Shown here one piece after another: positions 29,257 to 33,124 of a stretch of DNA of 33,124 bases (positions are counted from its first letter, which is position 1; every line of letters starts with the position of its first letter). Both the position numbers and the translations under genes were made by a program. The stretch spans positions 1 through 33,124 of the forward strand of contig JAIQGH010000076.1 of assembly GCA_020072655.1 (NCBI GenBank), written 5' to 3'. Under the pieces are notes generated by a model, which saw nothing but the letters and a program-made list of their open reading frames with translations, had not been told where the DNA came from and made no database searches. This DNA is from Terriglobia bacterium. Lineage in GTDB: Bacteria > Acidobacteriota > Terriglobia > UBA7540.

Positions 29257-30165
29257 ATGGATGGAGTTGCCGCCCGGCCCGCAAGCCCAAGAACGATAGC
29301 CCCTGCCTTGCTGTGGGCAATCCGCCTCGCTTCTGGCCTATTTTTCGTGCTCGCTCTACTCCTCAGCCTGTTCCCAGAGCTATCTTCCCGAAGGTGGATT
29401 GTTGACCTACCGTTTTTCGCGTCACTTTCTCTCCCCGCGCTCTACGGGCTGGCCCTATGGTTCCTACGGGGAAATCCGCCGAACAAGTTCGGCCTGGCCT
29501 TGATCATCGCGTTGGGAACCGTTTGGTCGACTCTATGCCTTCTCGGTATCGTCGCGTGGGTACTTTCCGCCACCGCACGTCCCTGGCTTGATTGGTCCGA
29601 GCTTTTGGGCCTGGTAGCAATTCTGGCGGTTCAAGGTGTCTACGGGGCGACTGCCGCCCGCGCGTACTTCCGCCTCGGAAGAGAACGTGCCGACTGGGGC
29701 AGACTCGCTATCGGACTTGTGGTTGCGGCTCTTGTGGTATCAGCTTTTGTTTGGGGCATACCCCACAAGATCAGAAGCGGCCCCCACTATTTGCCGCAGG
29801 CGTCAGCCGTCGGGTCACTCAGAACCATCAACACTGCGGAAATAACCTACGCCAGCACTTATGGGGGCTACAGCCCGACTCTTGCGGCGCTGGGCCCGCC
29901 GTCCCAAGGAGAGCCTCCCACTGCGGGCGCGGCGGGGCTCATCGACGAGGTGCTGGCCGGGGGAGTGAGATCCGGTTACCGGTTCACTTTTAAGCCCGGT
30001 CCTCGAGACGCGAAGGGGCAGATAACCTCCTACACAGTTTGCGCCCGACCTATCAAGCGCAGCGAGCCCCTCCTGCCTAGCTTCTTTACCGACGAGACGG
30101 GCGTCGTACGCCGCACTGACGAGGACCGCTGCCCCACACTCCAGGACCCCCCTCATGCGGGCTAG
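29257..30165 (+). CDS. Multi-pass membrane protein ending in a type IV pilin-like domain (A)
   Basis: A 302-residue protein with about five membrane segments (such as WAIRLASGLFFVLALLLSLF, LALIIALGTVWSTLCLLGIV and LAIGLVVAALVVSAFVW), followed by a domain like Acidobacteria PilA ectodomains: QASAVGSLRTINTAEITYAS, YSPTLAALG, AAGLIDEVLAGG-RSGYRFTF, and SFFTDETGVVR near the end. The last membrane segment takes the place of the pilin N-terminal helix, but no prepilin leader with G/FxxxE is present, so it cannot be processed and assembled in the normal way. The following gene encodes a relative of the same layout. Start ATG 29257 follows GGGGA by six bases. The function is unknown; anchored sensing or competition with pilins are guesses. 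Confidence 0.75.
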   Translation: MDGVAARPASPRTIAPALLWAIRLASGLFFVLALLLSLFPELSSRRWIVDLPFFASLSLPALYGLALWFLRGNPPNKFGLALIIALGTVWSTLCLLGIVAWVLSATARPWLDWSELLGLVAILAVQGVYGATAARAYFRLGRERADWGRLAIGLVVAALVVSAFVWGIPHKIRSGPHYLPQASAVGSLRTINTAEITYASTYGGYSPTLAALGPPSQGEPPTAGAAGLIDEVLAGGVRSGYRFTFKPGPRDAKGQITSYTVCARPIKRSEPLLPSFFTDETGVVRRTDEDRCPTLQDPPHAG

Positions 30166-30224
30166 AAAGATTCTGCAAGGTGCGGGGCGAACGCCCGAGA
30201 TCCGCCCCCGGGGGAAGGAAGGCC

Positions 30225-31127
30225 ATGATGAGCACACCCCAGATATCTTCGCCCCCTCCTCCCGTCAGCCAACGCTGGCTGTGGGTAGTCCGTGCTGCCG
30301 CGGGGATTTCCACTATCCCTTCGTGGGTGGCGTGGGCAACCTTCGCCTCCCATCCTCGCGTCTGCGCTGAGAAATCGGGACGGGAACTGGGAGTGCTGAT
30401 CCCGGTCATGTTGCCCTACCTGCACGTTTTGTGGCGCCTCCGGGGCAAAACCCTCAAAAAGGGATTAGCGCTGGCGGTAGTCACAGGCTTCCTCTGGGTC
30501 GGCCTGGCATGGCTTCCCCTGGTCGTGGTCGCAAGAGAAGTGAAGAATGCTTTTGCTCTGATCCTTGGTTTCGCATTGTTGCAGGTCATTATGGCGGCAG
30601 GTGCGATCAAGACCTACTACACTCTGCCGCGCGAGGATGGCGACCACCAAATTCTGGGACGAGGCTTCGTTGTTTTCATCGCTTATGTTTTGATTTGCCT
30701 TATCATAATGGCTTGGACTATACCCGATCTTACGCGGTCCCGCTTCGCCCGCACCCAAGCCTCGGCGGTGGGTGTCCTGCGCACGGTCAACGTCGCCGAG
30801 ATAACCTTCTCCCAAACGTACCAGACAGGTTTCGCTCCCGGTCTGTCAGCACTGGGGCCGGGGCCCGCCAACTCCTCACCCTCAAGGTCCGCAGCTGGTT
30901 TGATCGATAGCGAGACGGTCAGCGGAATCAGGGATGGGTACAAGTTCACGTATTCGGCTGGTCCGCCGGATGGGGCCGGAAGCATCAAGGCTTACACCCT
31001 CATTGCGCGTCCAGTCGAATATGGGGTGACAGGCTGTTGGAGCCTGCGCACCGACGAGTCGGGTGTGATCCACAAGACCAACGACAACCGTCCCGCCACC
31101 CGCCAAGATCCACCCATCACCGGCTAA
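30225..31127 (+). CDS. Multi-pass membrane protein ending in a type IV pilin-like domain (B)
   Basis: A 300-residue paralogue of the preceding protein, 59 bases downstream and probably in the same transcript. A proline-rich start is followed by four to five membrane segments, the last being VFIAYVLICLIIMAW. This runs into IPDLTRSRFARTQASAVG and VLRTVNVAEITFSQTY, which match the IPNLLRS...NEASAVGSLRTIN stretch of Acidobacteria pilins closely. The ectodomain keeps ALGPGPANSSPSRSAAGLID, GYKFTYSAG and LRTDESGVIHKT. As in the first protein, the leader peptide and cleavage site are missing because the pilin helix is internal. Two ATGs stand in tandem; 30225 has AAGGA five bases upstream. Confidence 0.77.
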   Translation: MMSTPQISSPPPPVSQRWLWVVRAAAGISTIPSWVAWATFASHPRVCAEKSGRELGVLIPVMLPYLHVLWRLRGKTLKKGLALAVVTGFLWVGLAWLPLVVVAREVKNAFALILGFALLQVIMAAGAIKTYYTLPREDGDHQILGRGFVVFIAYVLICLIIMAWTIPDLTRSRFARTQASAVGVLRTVNVAEITFSQTYQTGFAPGLSALGPGPANSSPSRSAAGLIDSETVSGIRDGYKFTYSAGPPDGAGSIKAYTLIARPVEYGVTGCWSLRTDESGVIHKTNDNRPATRQDPPITG

Positions 31128-31173
31128 CGCCTGTCGCTCCTGGAAAGATTGCGACTCGGGAGGCCTCAAGCTA

Positions 31174-31252
31174 GTAGCGCGGACCTGATTTGTAGGTCCG
31201 CGGTTCTTCCTGATCCAGAGCCGCAGACCTCAAAGACGGAGGTCTGCGCTAC
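31174..31252. repeat. Double-hairpin element (copy 8)
   Basis: Outer arms GTAGCGC and GCGCTAC. Hairpin one: GCGGACCT with AGGTCCGC (31179-31201). Hairpin two: GCAGACCTC with GAGGTCTGC (31223-31247). The two stems share the pattern GCRGACCT. Confidence 0.8.
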
Positions 31253-31266
31253 CTTGCTACAATAAA

Positions 31267-31386
31267 TCAGAGCTTAGGTTTTACAGGGTAAGTCTCGGCC
31301 AACTGGTCGAGCAACTCCAATATCCTGCGATGCAGGCGGAGGTCGTCATAAGGGTCCTTGCGCGACGATCCGCTGCGATAGCTCAT
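31267..31386 (-). CDS. Short hypothetical protein or gene remnant
   Basis: A 39-residue frame from ATG 31386 (MSYRSGSSRKDPYDDLRLHR, then a helix ILELLDQLAETYP and a basic end). The frame is open upstream to a TTG at 31482 with protein-like text (TEVSAEAWIAM), so it may be the tail of a longer lost gene. No ribosome binding site is clear, and word arrays begin just beyond the upstream end. I recognise no family. Confidence 0.35.
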   Translation of the reverse strand: MSYRSGSSRKDPYDDLRLHRRILELLDQLAETYPVKPKL

Positions 31387-31483
31387 GGCGATCCACGCCT
31401 CGGCGCTAACTTCGGTCTGATCGCCGATCCGAGGTGTGCGGACGCCGGGCGATAACCGGGATTTAACGTGACGGGTATACAAC

Positions 31484-31725
31484 GAGGGCGAAAGAAAAGC
31501 AAGAGCGGAAGTAGGAAGTAGGGAGTAGGGAGTAGGGGGCGGAAGGAAAAGAGCGGAAGTGGGAAGTAGGGAGTAGGAAGTAGGGCGGAAGAACGGGCTA
31601 GGGGCTGGGGACTAAAAGCGGGAGTAGGAAGTTGGAAGTAGGGAGTAGGGGAAAGCAAAAGGGCGGGCACGAGGCAGAATTCGGTAGACGGTAGGCGGTA
31701 GATGGCAGGCGGGGGAAGGCCGCGA
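31484..31725. repeat. AAGTAGG/GAGTAGG word array
   Basis: About 240 bases of purine-rich words (GGAAGTAGGAAGTAGGGAG, GAGTAGGGGGCGG, GGCTAGGGGCTGGGG), then GGTAGACGGTAGGCGG and TAGATGGCAGGCGGGGG words. Positions 31539-31596 are identical to 32321-32378. No gene is seen. Confidence 0.7.
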
Positions 31726-31900
31726 AAACGAAAGGGCGGGCCAACACCCGCCCCTAGTGCCGACTGTCGGCGGCTGGCTTTGTGCCGGGCTACCCCTCGA
31801 CAGGCTCGGGGCGATGAGCCCTTCGACAGGCTCAGGGCCCCGAGCGAAGCCGAGGGGCGACGCCGAACCGAAGCCCGGCGCTACGTCCTGGGTGCCGACC
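31726..31900. repeat. Nested palindromes including the CCTTCGACAGGCTCAGG repeat
   Basis: GGGCGGGCC faces CACCCGCCCC at the left. GCCGGGCT (31782-31789) and AGCCCGGC enclose CCCCTCGACAGGCTCGGGG, CCCTTCGACAGGCTCAGGG and CCGAGCGAAGCCGAGGGG. The CTTCGACAGGCTCAGG word is known as a dispersed repeat in many environmental bacteria. Confidence 0.65.
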
Positions 31901-32173
31901 TTACTCCGCCGTCGTGGGGTCAATCACCTGCTTGACCTCGGAGATGCGGTTGGCTGGGAAGCCGCCGCGCTGGGCGTGCTCGCGGACGGCCTCCGGGCTG
32001 GGCGCCACGTACACGCAATAGATTTTGTCGTCGGTCACGAAGCTCTCGACCCACTGAATCTGCGGCCCCATCCCGCGCAGCACCGCGCAAGACTTCTGCG
32101 AAATCGCCTTCAACTCGTCGGCGGTCAGCTTGCCGGCGCCAGGGATCTCGCGTTCGATCACGTACTTTGGCAT
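31901..32173 (-). CDS. DUF4242 family protein
   Basis: A 90-residue protein of the DUF4242 family: MPKYVIEREIPGAGKLTADE at the start, then WVESFVTDDKIYCVYVAPS and AVREHAQRGGFPANRISEV. The fold is a small ferredoxin-like barrel; one Streptomyces member was reported to bind nickel, but whether this holds here is unknown. ATG 32173 has GGAGG four bases upstream. It stands alone between two repeat regions. Confidence 0.85.
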   Translation of the reverse strand: MPKYVIEREIPGAGKLTADELKAISQKSCAVLRGMGPQIQWVESFVTDDKIYCVYVAPSPEAVREHAQRGGFPANRISEVKQVIDPTTAE

Positions 32174-32212
32174 GTGCCCTCCTTTCCCTCGGAATATCTT
32201 AAGCTGGGTCCG

Positions 32213-32401
32213 CGGCGAAAAGCAAAAAGGCGGGAGGAGAAAACAGGTGCTAGGTGCTGGGGACTAGGGAAGAGAGCGGGAGTAGGGGGCGGAAGGCGGG
32301 GGCAGGTGCTGGGGGCCGGGGCGGAAGGAAAAGAGCGGAAGTGGGAAGTAGGGAGTAGGAAGTAGGGCGGAAGAACGGTGCTAGGTGCTGGGGACTGGGG
32401 G
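32213..32401. repeat. Word array upstream of the DUF4242 gene and after doc
   Basis: Words AGGTGCTAGGTGCTGGGGAC, GGGAGTAGGGGGCGGAAGG, then the 58-base block shared with 31539-31596, then GGTGCTAGGTGCTGGGGAC and TGGGGGCTAGGGG. The last word contains the stop codon of the doc gene. Confidence 0.7.
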
Positions 32402-32779
32402 CTAGGGGACAGGCTGGGCGTGCTGGCGAAGCCAAGGTTCGAGCCGCTCGAAGTGAAACTGCTTGCTTTCGAAGAGCTGCATCAAGAAGTGATAGGCCTC
32501 GGGGTCATCGAATTCCAGTCGAAAGCCATTCATGCGCAGGAAGGCGGCGGTGGCCACGATGGCGGTACGCTTGTTGCCATCGACAAAGGGGTGATTCTGG
32601 GAAAGGCTCTCGAGCAGCGCGGCGGCCTGTTCGATGACGTCACGGTAATAGCCGCTCTGCGGCCGGGCCAAAGCGCCTTCGAGAGCGCCCCGATCGCGAA
32701 TGCCCGGCGCCCCGCCAAACAAAACGAGCAGGCGCGCGTGAGCGGTCAGCACCTCGTCGAGGGAGGGGTAGAGCGTCAC
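32402..32779 (-). CDS. doc: Fic/Doc family toxin
   Basis: A 125-residue Doc-like toxin of a type II toxin-antitoxin pair. The Fic motif HPFVDGNKR is complete at 63-71, with the family frame ALEGALARPQSGYY before it and AFLRMNGFRL after it. Doc toxins modify translation factors, as shown for EF-Tu phosphorylation by phage P1 Doc. The start is GTG 32779, overlapping the antitoxin stop as GTGA. The last codons (QPVP) and the stop lie within a word array, so the C-terminus may have been altered by the repeat. Confidence 0.9.
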   Translation of the reverse strand: MTLYPSLDEVLTAHARLLVLFGGAPGIRDRGALEGALARPQSGYYRDVIEQAAALLESLSQNHPFVDGNKRTAIVATAAFLRMNGFRLEFDDPEAYHFLMQLFESKQFHFERLEPWLRQHAQPVP

Positions 32780-32958
32780 TGGGAGAGGCGGCGGAGCAGT
32801 TCAGGATGAGCGGCAATAAATTCGTCTATGGCCGCCTGAAAGGCAGTCTGAGCCAGCTTCCCGTTGCGGTCTTTGAGGAAGGTGATGAACTCTTTCACCG
32901 CGGATTGCTCCTCGGCTGAGAGCTGGGAAACAAGTTCATTCAGGTCTTCGGAGTCCAT
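32776..32958 (-). CDS. Antitoxin partner of the Doc toxin
   Basis: A 60-residue acidic protein (MDSEDLNELVSQLSAEEQSA at the start, then KEFITFLKDRNGK and a helical tail) directly upstream of doc with a four-base overlap. Size, charge and position are those of an antitoxin; it resembles the small helical proteins paired with chromosomal Doc toxins rather than classical Phd. ATG 32958 is preferred over the upstream open frame. Confidence 0.75.
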   Translation of the reverse strand: MDSEDLNELVSQLSAEEQSAVKEFITFLKDRNGKLAQTAFQAAIDEFIAAHPELLRRLSQ

Positions 32959-33044
32959 GCAGCACCCGAACAACGCCAGTATACTCCCCCGAGGAACCGC
33001 CAGCAATGAGGATGGCGGAGCGGGGGACTCGGATGATTGAAGAA

Positions 33045-33124
33045 TGGGTTTCAGGTGTCGGGTGCCGGGTGTCAGGGGCAGAAGGAAAAGAGCGGAAGCA
33101 GGAAGTCGGAAGTAGGGAGTGGGG
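33045..33124. repeat. Word array at the right edge
   Basis: GGTTTCAGGTGTCGGGTGCCGG words are followed by GGAAAAGAGCGGAAGCAGG and AAGTAGGGAGTGGGG, a diverged copy of the 58-base block at 31539 and 32321. It continues beyond the window. Confidence 0.6.

Noticed and set aside
31484-31725. CRISPR array
   Set aside because: The repeats are short, degenerate and without unique spacers of constant length; no cas gene is seen.

Overview
The window is a 33 kb, GC-rich chromosomal segment, most likely from an Acidobacteriota bacterium. The clearest lineage marks are a VWFA-related protein of the type described from Acidobacteria (19625-21256) and two proteins ending in an Acidobacteria-style type IV pilin ectodomain (29257-31127). 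The assignment is inference. No rRNA, tRNA, CRISPR array, transposase or phage gene was recognised.

Left part (1-4415, minus strand): an operon of a NuoE-like subunit, a NuoF/HndC-like flavoprotein with a C-terminal ferredoxin domain, a HoxU/NuoG-N-like iron-sulfur protein, and an FMN-binding glutamate-synthase-family protein cut by the window edge. It looks like an NAD(P)H-linked multi-cluster flavoenzyme in which the usual hydrogenase partner is replaced by a GltS-like FMN domain. Next come a MEDS-domain sensor, an orphan HicB-like antitoxin and an uncharacterised protein (4707-6560), then a heat-shock pair hsp20-clpB on the minus strand (6691-10113).

The most striking coding feature is at 10347-11462: two tandem, exported peroxiredoxin-like genes, each with an in-frame TGA exactly at the peroxidatic cysteine position. 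Each TGA is followed at the same distance by the same hairpin, a strong bacterial SECIS candidate. Both are read here as selenoproteins. The second has also lost a Cys-containing C-terminal tail to an in-frame TAG.

The middle and right parts hold mostly single-gene units: a DUF433/DUF5615 toxin-antitoxin pair, a large UPF0182 membrane protein, an aldo/keto reductase, an exported protein, glpK with a damaged 3' end, a retropepsin-like protease, the VWFA protein, a cupin, a PilZ protein, an exported serpin, an HNH-like protein, an uncharacterised basic protein with a probably leaderless promoter, bacterioferritin, an SRPBCC protein, a 34-residue membrane ORF, an exported trypsin-like protease, the two pilin-domain membrane proteins, a DUF4242 protein and an antitoxin/Doc pair.

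The intergenic DNA is dominated by repeats of two kinds. The first is a family of double-hairpin elements (eight complete copies, plus half copies). Their outer arms read GTAGC...GCTAC or GCCACG...CGTGGC, and the two hairpins of a copy share a copy-specific basal stem. The second is degenerate short-word arrays (GTAGGYG, AAGTAGG, ATTGAGT, GAAATTCGAAACT and others). Both often start at, or supply, the stop codon of the neighbouring gene. TAG is the commonest stop in the window, frequently in the context TAGCG. Elements also appear to supply part of the serpin signal peptide, sit directly against the clpB start, and occupy the place where a hicA toxin gene would be expected.
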